Below, one piece after another: positions 28,381-36,688 of a DNA stretch of 64,000 bases (position 1 is the first letter of the stretch; the number at the start of each line of letters is the position of its first letter). The stretch is from Nocardia aurantiaca (GTDB taxonomy: Bacteria > Actinomycetota > Actinomycetes > Mycobacteriales > Mycobacteriaceae): contig NZ_WMBB01000006.1 of assembly GCF_009708175.1 (NCBI RefSeq), positions 416,934 to 480,933 of the forward strand, in the 5' to 3' direction. Under the pieces are notes generated by a model that had not been told where the DNA came from, did not search any database, and saw nothing but the letters and a program-made list of their open reading frames with translations. Made by a program: the position numbers and the translations under genes.

Positions 28381-28755
28381 TCAACGGTGGGCGACCTTTC
28401 CTTCGGCGGACGGGCCTTGCGGTCGGCTCGTCTGCAGACTGCCCACGATCTCGAGCAAGTGCTGCACTTCCTGGTATGTCGGGGACAGCTGGTACGCGTG
28501 CTGGTGGCACGCCTCGGACAACCGCGTCCACGCGTACTGAGAGCGGGACGGGACGTCATGCTCATCGCGGTACGCGACCTCGAGGCAGGCCAGGCGGGTC
28601 CGGGTGCTGGCCCTCCCCGGGTTGATCCCCTTCGCGCGCAGGAGTTCGTCAACGATCTGCTCGAGTGCGGTCCGGGTCAGCCACGCCGCGATCCTATTGC
28701 TGTGCGGGGATTGTCGGGAGCTCTGCGCAGCAGCCAAAGTCAGCAGGCTGGTCAC
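28381..28755 (-). CDS. Small helical partner of an SMC-like ATPase
   Basis: 124 residues, mostly helical: RIAAWLTRTALEQIVDELL, LACLEVAYRDEHD, TYQEVQHLLEIVG. ATG 28755 overlaps the ATPase stop by 4 bases, so it is translationally coupled and very probably works with it. No family is recognised. The central region (RSQYAWTRLSEACHQHAYQL) is reminiscent of HEPN-type helical bundles, but no RxxxxH catalytic pattern is certain. Confidence 0.7.
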   Translation of the reverse strand: MTSLLTLAAAQSSRQSPHSNRIAAWLTRTALEQIVDELLRAKGINPGRASTRTRLACLEVAYRDEHDVPSRSQYAWTRLSEACHQHAYQLSPTYQEVQHLLEIVGSLQTSRPQGPSAEGKVAHR

Positions 28756-31247
28756 TTTCCCGCCTTTTCGATGTCGTCAACCAGGCGCTGAACGTCCTTT
28801 GCCGCCTGGCGTGGATCGGAGGTCGGGGTGAGCCCGTCGTGCATCCTGGGCCCTGTGATGTGCAGCGCGGACTTCTGATACTCCGCACGCGCCCACTGTT
28901 CGAGCATATGGTGTTCCCGTGGTTCGCCGAACACTCCGAGGATTACCTTGGCTCGTGTGGTGGCCGCTGCTCCCCACTCGTTCTCGAGTGTTTCGAGCGA
29001 CCGCCCGGCCCTGATATTGCGCGTGAAATACGCATGACGGGCGGCTGTTTCGACCGCGAACCGCAGCATGCCGGGCAGCGTCCGGCGCATCGCCTCATCA
29101 GGGAGCTTGCCATTCTCGTATTCGAGCACCAGGCCGAAAGCGTCTTCGATATACCGTCGAGCGGGATCGGTGAGCGTGTTGATCGACACCTGAGAGTCCT
29201 TGCCGCGGTTGACTTCCACGATGGTGGCCGCGAAGTTTCCCCGCCGCACCGCGGCGGGCAGGCGGTCATCGTGGGAGAGGACTACGACTTGCCGGGTCTG
29301 GGCGAGTTCGCTGAGCAACGTCACGAGTCCGTCCACCTTGGCCGGATCCATGGCTTGCACGGGGTCGTCGAGAATCAGGAATCGGAACGGTGATTCGGCC
29401 ATGGTGGCGCGAGGCAGGAACAGGGCGAGTGCCAGTGCGTGGAGCTCACCCTGGCTCAGTACGGTGAGTCCATCCGCTGCGACACCGTCGACCAGCGAGT
29501 CGATGCGCAGCTTGCGCCGGGTCGCGGACCCTTCCAGAGAGAGGTCACCGATCTCGACGTTGCTTTCCTGCCGCAGCGTCGCCCACGCGTGCTGGACGCC
29601 GACGCGGATCGGTGCGAGGCGTTCGTTGCGCAGTCGGCGATCGTTGTCCTGCAGCCACTTCTTGGCGTCGTTGAGCTGATCGACCACGGGTTTGTCCGCG
29701 AGCCATTCCTCCCAAGCCGCGCACCAGGATTGGAGTTCGGCGTTCACCGGTTGCCATCGGTCCTCGCGCTCCGCGAGACATGCCGCCGCGGCCTTGTTGA
29801 CCGCGTCGACCGCGTCGCCGAGTGCAGCGGCGCTGGTTTCCAGATGGTCGGCGAGCTGTGTCATCGTCGGCGCGACGGGGCCACGCGTGATCGCGGCCCA
29901 CTGTTGCCACGTGCTGCGGGCGGCAGCCACCGTCTCGTCGAGCTCCTGGACCGGGGACCGGTCGATGATGGCGGGCGCCGATTGCAGCACGTGAACAGCT
30001 TCGGCGTGTGCCGATTCCATCAGCTTCCGGGCGTTGTTCAGCGCGGCCAGCCGTTGACGGTCCGCGCTCACCGCGGCACGGCTTTCACGAGCCCAAGTCG
30101 CGTTCAGTGTGCCGTCGTGACATACCGGGCACGCCATGTCGCCGTGCTCTTCGTGTACCTGTAGGGCCTGTTCGAGCAACCGCAAGGTGGACAGCGTGCG
30201 ATCACTGGCCGCGTCATCGAGCTCGGTCAATTGGGCGTCGCTGTCGCGCAACCGCTTCGCAATTGCAACGGCGTGGGCTGGTGTGACCGGGGCCGTCAGG
30301 TCTGCGAGCTCGCGCAGCCGCGGAACCGGTCCGCTGGCACCCGTTTCGGTCTCGTGCAGCAACGCGCGCAGCCGGACGATGTCAGGTGCCGTCTTCTTCA
30401 GCAGCGGCGCCAGTGCGGCGGCCCGCTCGTCGTCCAGCCCTGCGACCGCATCAGCAAGGGCTTTGCGCCGTTTCGTGAGGTCGCCACCGGGTGCCTTGCG
30501 TTCCTTGTGCCGCACCGAGATTCGATTGATCACATCTGTCAGTTGTTCGACTCCCAGGACTCGCGAGATCGCATCGTGCAGATCGCTGGGAGTGCCGTTG
30601 AGCATGGCGCCGAGCTCGTCATAGGACAGGATCGGGCGGAATCGCTGCAGCGGTCCGTCCCATCCGAGGTCGCCGCGGCCGATCTGCTGCTTGCGGCCGC
30701 GTCGTTGGGTGCGGGTGGTGTGCCGGTCCACGTCGGTCTCGTCGTCGGGCCAGTCGAGGGTCACCACGACCGGCTCGTTGTCCTCCTCCACCAAGCTCAC
30801 CGCAATGCGCGCGGTGGGATGATGCAGATTGCGCCACTGGTCACGCCACTGCGTCGATTTCTTGCCGGCCCACCGAAAAGCGCTGTCCGTGAGCGTGAGC
30901 TCCAGCGCCTCGGAGATGCTGGACTTTCCAGATCCGTTGCGTCCCGCCACAATCGTCAGTCCCGGCTCGGGCCGCAGATTCAAGGTGGTAGCCGGTCCGA
31001 TCCCCCGAAACCCCTCAACCCGCACCGAAGTCAGGAATGTGCCGCGAGCATCTGATGGTGTTCCAGCGGCAGCTGGCTCCACGGCGCGCACGGTCGGCGT
31101 ACCCCCTCCGAGGTAGTCGTCGAGCGCTGGATCGCCTTCGAAGGCCGCCAGTATCAGTAGTCCCACCTCGTCGGGGAGGTCTGATCCGTCGATCTGTTCG
31201 ACAATCCAGGGCGCGAGGCGTGTGCTGTCCGGAAGCGGATCGGGCAT
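28752..31247 (-). CDS. SMC/Rad50-like ABC ATPase with CxxC hook (DndD/SbcC type)
   Basis: 831 residues. Head domain: Walker A GRNGSGKS (102-109), ABC signature LSQGE (about 596) and Walker B LILDDPVQAMD (about 622). The middle is a coiled coil with ACPVC, giving a CxxC at 373-376, like the zinc hook of Rad50 or the CxxC of DndD. About 70 residues precede the head, and about 190 follow Walker B. It should use ATP to engage DNA ends or altered DNA. It is coupled to the 28381-28755 protein and divergent from the pseudo-methyltransferase at 31426 across a shared promoter region. Such ATPase-plus-partner pairs are frequent in bacterial defence loci. Confidence 0.85.
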   Translation of the reverse strand: MPDPLPDSTRLAPWIVEQIDGSDLPDEVGLLILAAFEGDPALDDYLGGGTPTVRAVEPAAAGTPSDARGTFLTSVRVEGFRGIGPATTLNLRPEPGLTIVAGRNGSGKSSISEALELTLTDSAFRWAGKKSTQWRDQWRNLHHPTARIAVSLVEEDNEPVVVTLDWPDDETDVDRHTTRTQRRGRKQQIGRGDLGWDGPLQRFRPILSYDELGAMLNGTPSDLHDAISRVLGVEQLTDVINRISVRHKERKAPGGDLTKRRKALADAVAGLDDERAAALAPLLKKTAPDIVRLRALLHETETGASGPVPRLRELADLTAPVTPAHAVAIAKRLRDSDAQLTELDDAASDRTLSTLRLLEQALQVHEEHGDMACPVCHDGTLNATWARESRAAVSADRQRLAALNNARKLMESAHAEAVHVLQSAPAIIDRSPVQELDETVAAARSTWQQWAAITRGPVAPTMTQLADHLETSAAALGDAVDAVNKAAAACLAEREDRWQPVNAELQSWCAAWEEWLADKPVVDQLNDAKKWLQDNDRRLRNERLAPIRVGVQHAWATLRQESNVEIGDLSLEGSATRRKLRIDSLVDGVAADGLTVLSQGELHALALALFLPRATMAESPFRFLILDDPVQAMDPAKVDGLVTLLSELAQTRQVVVLSHDDRLPAAVRRGNFAATIVEVNRGKDSQVSINTLTDPARRYIEDAFGLVLEYENGKLPDEAMRRTLPGMLRFAVETAARHAYFTRNIRAGRSLETLENEWGAAATTRAKVILGVFGEPREHHMLEQWARAEYQKSALHITGPRMHDGLTPTSDPRQAAKDVQRLVDDIEKAGK

Positions 31248-31328
31248 GGCGGTGAACCCTTTTCGTGTAGGTGATTGGGGTGGAGCCAGAAGGAGTCGGC
31301 GCGAGTAGCGCCATCTTGTGAGTACACA

Positions 31329-31379
31329 TCATCGTGCCAGGCTGTGAATGTTGTCAATGAGTTAACGCCGCCTTGATTT
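31329..31379. promoter_or_regulatory. Divergent promoters with overlapping -35 elements
   Basis: Plus strand: TTGTCA (31351-31356), 17 bases, TGATTT (31374-31379), 47 bases before ATG 31426. Minus strand: TTGACA (31357-31352), 17 bases, weak CGATGA (31334-31329), toward the ATPase at 31247. The overlapping TTGACA/TTGTCA arrangement repeats that near 5583-5588 ahead of the paralogous methyltransferase. Confidence 0.45.
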
Positions 31380-31425
31380 TCACAGGAGCATGCGCCAGGA
31401 TCGTGATGCACACGAGAGGGGTGAC

Positions 31426-33456
31426 ATGTCGAACCTGGTTCCACCCGTGACCGCCACGGAAATCTCCAAGCTAGTCGGCGTGACCCGTGCGACTGTGAGT
31501 AACTGGCGTAAGCGTCATGAGGACTTCCCGAAGCCGGTGGGGGGCACCGAGTTCCGGCCCGTGTTCGACTGGAACGCGGTGCGGGCATGGTTGGCCGACC
31601 GCGGCCAAGATGGCACTGATGCGCCGATTCCGTCGTTGCAGACACTGTTGCGTTCGTCGTTGTCCAGCGACGACGCACAGGTTCTGCTTGCCGGGCTGAA
31701 GCCGTCCGGATCCGGCTGGGTGTCGTCGGACTCCGCGACAACCGCTGCCGTGTCTCGCGTCCTGAAAACATTGGCGCATGCTGCTGAGGTCGAGGGGCCG
31801 CGTGCGGCACTTCAGGCGTTGGCCGACCATGCGCACGGTGGTGAGCAGAATATCGGCCGCTACCGGACTCCACAGCTGGTCGCCACGCTCATGGCGGAAT
31901 TGCTGCAGCCGCTCGGGGCTGGGCTGGTACGGGTGCTCGACCCTGCTTGTGGTGGTGGTTCGCTGCTCGTCGCGGCGGCGGAGCGCGGTGCCACCGAACT
32001 CTACGGACAGGACATCTCGGAAACCCAAGCAGCCCTGGCTCGTCTGGTAGTGCGGGCCGAAACCGGGGTCGACGCGAACATCGCCACGGGCGACAGTTTG
32101 CACGACGATGCCTTCCCTGGCCTGGAAGTGGACGCGGTACTGAGCAGTCCGCTCAGCCTTCGGGACTGGGCCGCGGATCGGCTGCATATCGACGACCCGC
32201 GGTGGGGGTATGGCAGACCAGGGCGGATGGATTCAGACCTTGCCTGGGTCCAACACGCTCTCGCGCACCTTCGTCCCGGTGGACTCGCTGTTCTCCTTGT
32301 TCCCGCATCCGTCGCGTCGAGGGCATCTGGCAGGCGAATCCGTAGTGCGCTGCTGCGGGCGGGAGCGCTTCGTGCCGTCATCAACCTGCCACCGAGACTC
32401 CCTCAGCTTCTTTGGACGCGACTTGATCTGCAGATCTGGATCCTGCAGAAACCCGACCCGAACGCAGCGGTGCCGGACAGCGTGCTGCTGGTCGATACCG
32501 CGCCGGCCGCAGGTGAGGCCGCGCAGAGCGGCGCCGGCGATGCTGTCGATTGGCCGCCGATCGCCGACACGGTGCATCGAGTGTGGTCCGCTTTCATCGA
32601 GGGTCGATCAGCGGAGGCCGAAGAGCCCAACGTTTCGACCGTTGTCAGGGTTGTGGACCTGCTCGACGAGGAAGTCGATCTGACGCCCGGACCGCGGGTG
32701 AGGTTGGCGATCGATCCCGGAATCGTTGCCGGCGAGGCGGATACGGCGCTCTCACGACTCCGCGCTGCTGTCGCGGAGCTGGCTCACGCGTCCGAAGCTG
32801 TCGATCAGGTCGCGCAGATCTCGAGTGCGACATGGCGGACTGCGACCATTTCCGATCTGGCTTCGGGCGGAGCCGTACGCATCTTGCGTGCTCAACCACC
32901 GAGGTCGACCGTATCCAACGACGAAGATCTCCGGCCGGCCATTACCGGTCGCGACATCGCCACCGGTAGCCCGGCATCCGGCAAGGTCAAGGTGGAGCCC
33001 GCCAGCCTCGCGGTCGAAGTCGAGATCGGTGACGTTCTGGTGCCGACCGTGCGCGGCCCCCGGGGCCATACCTTCCGGATCGCCGGCCCGGAAGAGGCGG
33101 GGATCGCACTCGGCCCGAATGTGCAACTCGTGCGCACGGACCCGCAACGCCTGGACCCGTGGTTCGTCGCCGGATTCATCGGCGGCATCGATGACGGTTC
33201 TTCCCTTGGCACGACCGCGATTCACTCCGCTCTGCACCGAACGCGAATACCGTTGCTGCCGTTGGCGCAGCAACAGCGCTACGGCGAAGCGTTTCGCCGC
33301 GTGCACCAGCTTCGGGCGGCATTGAGTCAGGCCGGCGAGACAGTAGATCAGGTCGCCGAGGTGCTGACCACCGGTCTGGTCGCCGGTGCGCTCGAACCGA
33401 CCGCGGGCAGCGCGACAAACGAAGACATCAGTAATCCTCGAGGAGGCAGTGAGTGA
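31426..33456 (+). CDS. HTH-methyltransferase-like protein with degenerate catalytic motif, fused S-like domain
   Basis: 676 residues from ATG 31426 (GAGAGGGG upstream). The HTH (ISKLVGVTRATVSNWRKR), methyltransferase core and C-terminal half-S domain (DPWFVAGFI, AQQQRYGEAF) are collinear with the protein at 3544-5511. Motif I is kept as DPACGGGS (172-179), but the NPPY motif of the paralogue is SSPL here (240-243), so base-flipping catalysis should be lost. It overlaps the start of hsdM by 4 bases (GTGA). It probably serves as a DNA-binding or regulatory subunit, or a decoy, for the type I system. SAM may still bind. Confidence 0.88.
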   Translation: MSNLVPPVTATEISKLVGVTRATVSNWRKRHEDFPKPVGGTEFRPVFDWNAVRAWLADRGQDGTDAPIPSLQTLLRSSLSSDDAQVLLAGLKPSGSGWVSSDSATTAAVSRVLKTLAHAAEVEGPRAALQALADHAHGGEQNIGRYRTPQLVATLMAELLQPLGAGLVRVLDPACGGGSLLVAAAERGATELYGQDISETQAALARLVVRAETGVDANIATGDSLHDDAFPGLEVDAVLSSPLSLRDWAADRLHIDDPRWGYGRPGRMDSDLAWVQHALAHLRPGGLAVLLVPASVASRASGRRIRSALLRAGALRAVINLPPRLPQLLWTRLDLQIWILQKPDPNAAVPDSVLLVDTAPAAGEAAQSGAGDAVDWPPIADTVHRVWSAFIEGRSAEAEEPNVSTVVRVVDLLDEEVDLTPGPRVRLAIDPGIVAGEADTALSRLRAAVAELAHASEAVDQVAQISSATWRTATISDLASGGAVRILRAQPPRSTVSNDEDLRPAITGRDIATGSPASGKVKVEPASLAVEVEIGDVLVPTVRGPRGHTFRIAGPEEAGIALGPNVQLVRTDPQRLDPWFVAGFIGGIDDGSSLGTTAIHSALHRTRIPLLPLAQQQRYGEAFRRVHQLRAALSQAGETVDQVAEVLTTGLVAGALEPTAGSATNEDISNPRGGSE

Positions 33457-35450
33457 ACACCGGCAAGCACAGCGAGCTGGCCAACCACGCGTGGTCGGTC
33501 GCGGACCTGCTGCGCGGCGACTACAAGCAGTCCGACTACGGCAAGGTGATCCTGCCGTTCACGGTGCTGCGACGCTTGGAGTGCGTGCTGGCGCCGACCC
33601 GGGACACGGTCCTCGCCAAGGCCGAGTCGCTGGCGGGGAAAGACCTCGACGTCCACGAGTTCTTGACCATGGCGGCCGGCGCGGTGTTCTACAACACCAG
33701 CGATCTCACCTTGAAGAAACTCGCCGCCGACCCGACCTACGCCGCGAAGAACCTGATCGCCTACATCGGCGCCTTCTCCGAGAACGCGCGTGAGGTGCTG
33801 GAGAAGTACGAATTCGCCCAGCAGATCCGCAAACTCGACGCGGCAGGTCTGCTGTACCAGGTGGTCGGCAAGTTCGCGGACCTGGACCTGCGCCCGGAAG
33901 CGGTGTCGAACCATCAGATGGGTTACGTGTTCGAGGAGCTGATCCGGCGCTTCTCCGAACAGTCCAACGAGACCGCCGGTGAACACTTCACCCCGCGCGA
34001 AGTCATCGAGCTGATGGTAAACCTGCTGATCGCGCCGGACGCCGAGCTACTCGGTGTCCCCGGCGTCGTCCGTCGGGTACTCGACCCGGCCTGCGGCACC
34101 GGCGGCATGCTCAGCTCCGCGGAAGCCCACATCACCGCCCTGAACCCGCAGGCGACGGTGGATCTGTATGGGCAGGAACTGAATCCGGAGTCGTGGGCGA
34201 TCTGCCGGTCCGACCTGATGATCAAGGGCGAGGACTCCGAGAACATCGTGCTCGGTAACTCCCTCGACGACAACGACGGGCACAAGAAGACCAAGTTCGA
34301 CTACATGCTCGCCAACCCGCCGTTCGGCGTGGAGTGGAAGAAGATCAAGGACGATGTCGAATGGGAGGCCGCCAACCTCGGTGAAGCGGGGCGCTACGGT
34401 GCCGGGCTGCCTCGCATCAACGACGGGTCACTGCTGTTCCTGCAACACATGATCTCGAAGATGAAGCCGGTGAACGCGTCCGGCGAGGGCGGGAGCCGGA
34501 TCGCCATCGTCTTCAACGGTTCCCCGCTGTTCACCGGTGCCGCCGGGTCCGGCGAGTCCGAGATCCGCCGGTGGATCATCGAGAACGACTGGCTGGAAGC
34601 TGTTGTCGCACTGCCGGATCAGCTGTTCTACAACACCGGAATCTCCACCTACTTCTGGATCCTCACCAACCGCAAGAAGCTCGATCATCAGGGCAAGGTG
34701 GTGCTGCTGGATGCGCGGGACTACTGGGTGAAGATGCGGAAGTCGTTGGGCGACAAGCGTAAGCAGCTCAGCGATGAACAGATTCAGGAAATCACCCGAC
34801 TGTACGGCGAGGCGCTGACGGTCGCAAAGGACCCGACCCACCCGCTGCACGGCAAGGTCAAGGTCTTCAACAACGAGGACTTCGGATACCGCCGCATCAC
34901 CGTGGAGCGACCGCTGAAGCTGCGGTTCGCACTCACCAGTGAAGGTTTGGACAAGCTGGCCTCCTCGGCGCCGGTCCGAAAACAGTACGCCGACTCCAAC
35001 GCGTTCCGCGTCCTTCTCGCCCCGTTGGTCGGCGCTTCCTGGAAGACGAAGGCTGATGCCGTGTCGGCCATGCGCGATGCCATTGTAGGTGCCGGTGAAA
35101 CATGGCCCACCGGTGCACCTTTCTCCAAAGCCTTCCGTGAAGCAGTCGGCACGCGCGACGCGGATGGTGAGGTCCAATTGTTGAAGGGTACCCCCGAACC
35201 GGACCCTGACCTGCGCGACTACGAGAACGTCCCGTTGACCGAGGACGTCAATGAATACCTGATCCGCGAGGTCCTGCCTCACATTCCCGATGCATGGATC
35301 GACCACGCCAAAACCAAAGTTGGCTACGAGATTCCGTTCACTCGGCACTTCTACGTGCACACGCCGCCCCGGCCGCTGGCGGAGATCGACTCGGAACTGA
35401 AGGAGATTGAGGCCGAAATCCAGCAGCTCCTGGCAGAGGTGACTCGATGA
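33453..35450 (+). CDS. hsdM: Type I restriction-modification methylase subunit HsdM
   Basis: 665 residues from GTG 33453, with AGGAGG 6 bases upstream. N-terminal HsdM helical domain (MNTGKHSELANHAWSVADLL), then methyltransferase motif I DPACGTGG (211-218) and NPPF (288-291), both intact. It transfers methyl from SAM to adenine N6 in the target read by HsdS, and forms M2S1 and R2M2S1 complexes. The gene order pseudo-MTase, hsdM, hsdS, hsdR, kinase is tightly packed; hsdS begins in the last codons (ATGA at 35447). Longer than the roughly 500-residue E. coli HsdM. Confidence 0.95.
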   Translation: MNTGKHSELANHAWSVADLLRGDYKQSDYGKVILPFTVLRRLECVLAPTRDTVLAKAESLAGKDLDVHEFLTMAAGAVFYNTSDLTLKKLAADPTYAAKNLIAYIGAFSENAREVLEKYEFAQQIRKLDAAGLLYQVVGKFADLDLRPEAVSNHQMGYVFEELIRRFSEQSNETAGEHFTPREVIELMVNLLIAPDAELLGVPGVVRRVLDPACGTGGMLSSAEAHITALNPQATVDLYGQELNPESWAICRSDLMIKGEDSENIVLGNSLDDNDGHKKTKFDYMLANPPFGVEWKKIKDDVEWEAANLGEAGRYGAGLPRINDGSLLFLQHMISKMKPVNASGEGGSRIAIVFNGSPLFTGAAGSGESEIRRWIIENDWLEAVVALPDQLFYNTGISTYFWILTNRKKLDHQGKVVLLDARDYWVKMRKSLGDKRKQLSDEQIQEITRLYGEALTVAKDPTHPLHGKVKVFNNEDFGYRRITVERPLKLRFALTSEGLDKLASSAPVRKQYADSNAFRVLLAPLVGASWKTKADAVSAMRDAIVGAGETWPTGAPFSKAFREAVGTRDADGEVQLLKGTPEPDPDLRDYENVPLTEDVNEYLIREVLPHIPDAWIDHAKTKVGYEIPFTRHFYVHTPPRPLAEIDSELKEIEAEIQQLLAEVTR

Positions 35451-36682
35451 CTACGGTTCCGCTCAAATATGTGGCATCTATTAATGCCGGCCAGTCACCT
35501 CCCTCGGCCGACGTTAGGGATTTGGGGAGCGGCCAACCATTCTTGCAGGGAAACGCAGAGTTTGGGCACGAGGTTCCTGCGCCGCGATTTGAGTGCGACT
35601 CTGCGCCAAAAGTGGCGCACCAGGGTGACGTGTTGCTATCAGTCCGCGCACCCGTTGGAGCGTTGAATCTTGCGGATCGGTTATACGGAATTGGTCGAGG
35701 CTTAAATGCCATTCGAGCAGCTGGGTGCGATCGACGCTTCCTGTGGTGGTGGATGCATGGGCAGCGAGAATTTTTGGACTCGATCTCCGTAGGTTCGACC
35801 TACAAAGCAGTCACCGCAGAAGATGTCGCCAATCTTGAGTTTCCAATTGTTGCGCTAGAGGAGCAGCGCCGCATCGCCGACTTCCTCGACGCCGAAACCT
35901 CCCGCATCGACCGGCTTGTGGGCCTTCGGAAAAGACAGCTCAGCCTACTGAGGGAGCGGTTCTCAACTGCCCTACGCGATCTGATCGGTGGAGTAGGTCG
36001 CAACGCTGCAAATGGAACGGTTATCGACTGGCTCGGCCCAATTGATCAGACATGGTCTACATCATCTATTGGACGACTGAGTAGGACCTACATGGGGACT
36101 ACATTTCCACATGCATACCAGGGAAACTCTTGCGGCGACTATCCGGTGATCAAAGTCAGCGACTTTAGATTGGCCAATGATTGGTTGCGATTGGGTAATG
36201 CCGAAAACTGGGTTAGCAAAGAGGTTGCCGGAAAACTCGGTGCGAGAATTGTTCCAGCCGGATCGGTTCTCTATGCGCGGGTCGGTGCAGCACTACTGCT
36301 GAATCGCCGGGTCGTTACGACTTGTGAATCAATTGTAGATGATAATGTACGTGCAATTCATTTTCGATCAGGATGCGCGACTTATTGGGCGAATCTATTG
36401 ACACTGCTCGATTTGGGCGAACTCGCCAACCCTGGGCCGGTCCCATCGGTGAGTGAGTCGCAGGTGGCGACAGTGCGTGTACCGATTCCGAGTGATACTG
36501 AGCAAATGGAAATAGGTCATCAGATCGATTCCTATCGGCGCAGCTTCAGCAGCCTTGAGTCTGTGATCGACAAGCAGCTCCGACTCCTTGGGGAACGTCG
36601 CCAATCACTCATCACGGCTGCTGTGACCGGCCAATTCGACGTCACCACCGCCTCCGGGCGGAATCTCACCCAGGGGGTATAG
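35447..36682 (+). CDS. hsdS: Type I restriction specificity subunit HsdS
   Basis: 411 residues. Two target-recognition domains, each followed by a conserved helical spacer: EEQRRIADFLDAETSRIDRL in the centre and SLESVIDKQLRLLGERRQSL near the C-terminus. It reads a bipartite DNA site and docks HsdM and HsdR. The gene is visibly richer in A and T than hsdM and hsdR on either side (for example 36330-36400), which fits exchange of recognition domains by transfer. It starts within the hsdM stop and ends 6 bases before hsdR. Confidence 0.93.
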   Translation: MTTVPLKYVASINAGQSPPSADVRDLGSGQPFLQGNAEFGHEVPAPRFECDSAPKVAHQGDVLLSVRAPVGALNLADRLYGIGRGLNAIRAAGCDRRFLWWWMHGQREFLDSISVGSTYKAVTAEDVANLEFPIVALEEQRRIADFLDAETSRIDRLVGLRKRQLSLLRERFSTALRDLIGGVGRNAANGTVIDWLGPIDQTWSTSSIGRLSRTYMGTTFPHAYQGNSCGDYPVIKVSDFRLANDWLRLGNAENWVSKEVAGKLGARIVPAGSVLYARVGAALLLNRRVVTTCESIVDDNVRAIHFRSGCATYWANLLTLLDLGELANPGPVPSVSESQVATVRVPIPSDTEQMEIGHQIDSYRRSFSSLESVIDKQLRLLGERRQSLITAAVTGQFDVTTASGRNLTQGV

Positions 36683-36688
36683 CGAACC

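Noticed and set aside
31426..33456. Sequencing error as the cause of SSPL replacing NPPY
   Set aside because: The reading frame is intact on both sides and several residues differ, so a single base error cannot explain it.
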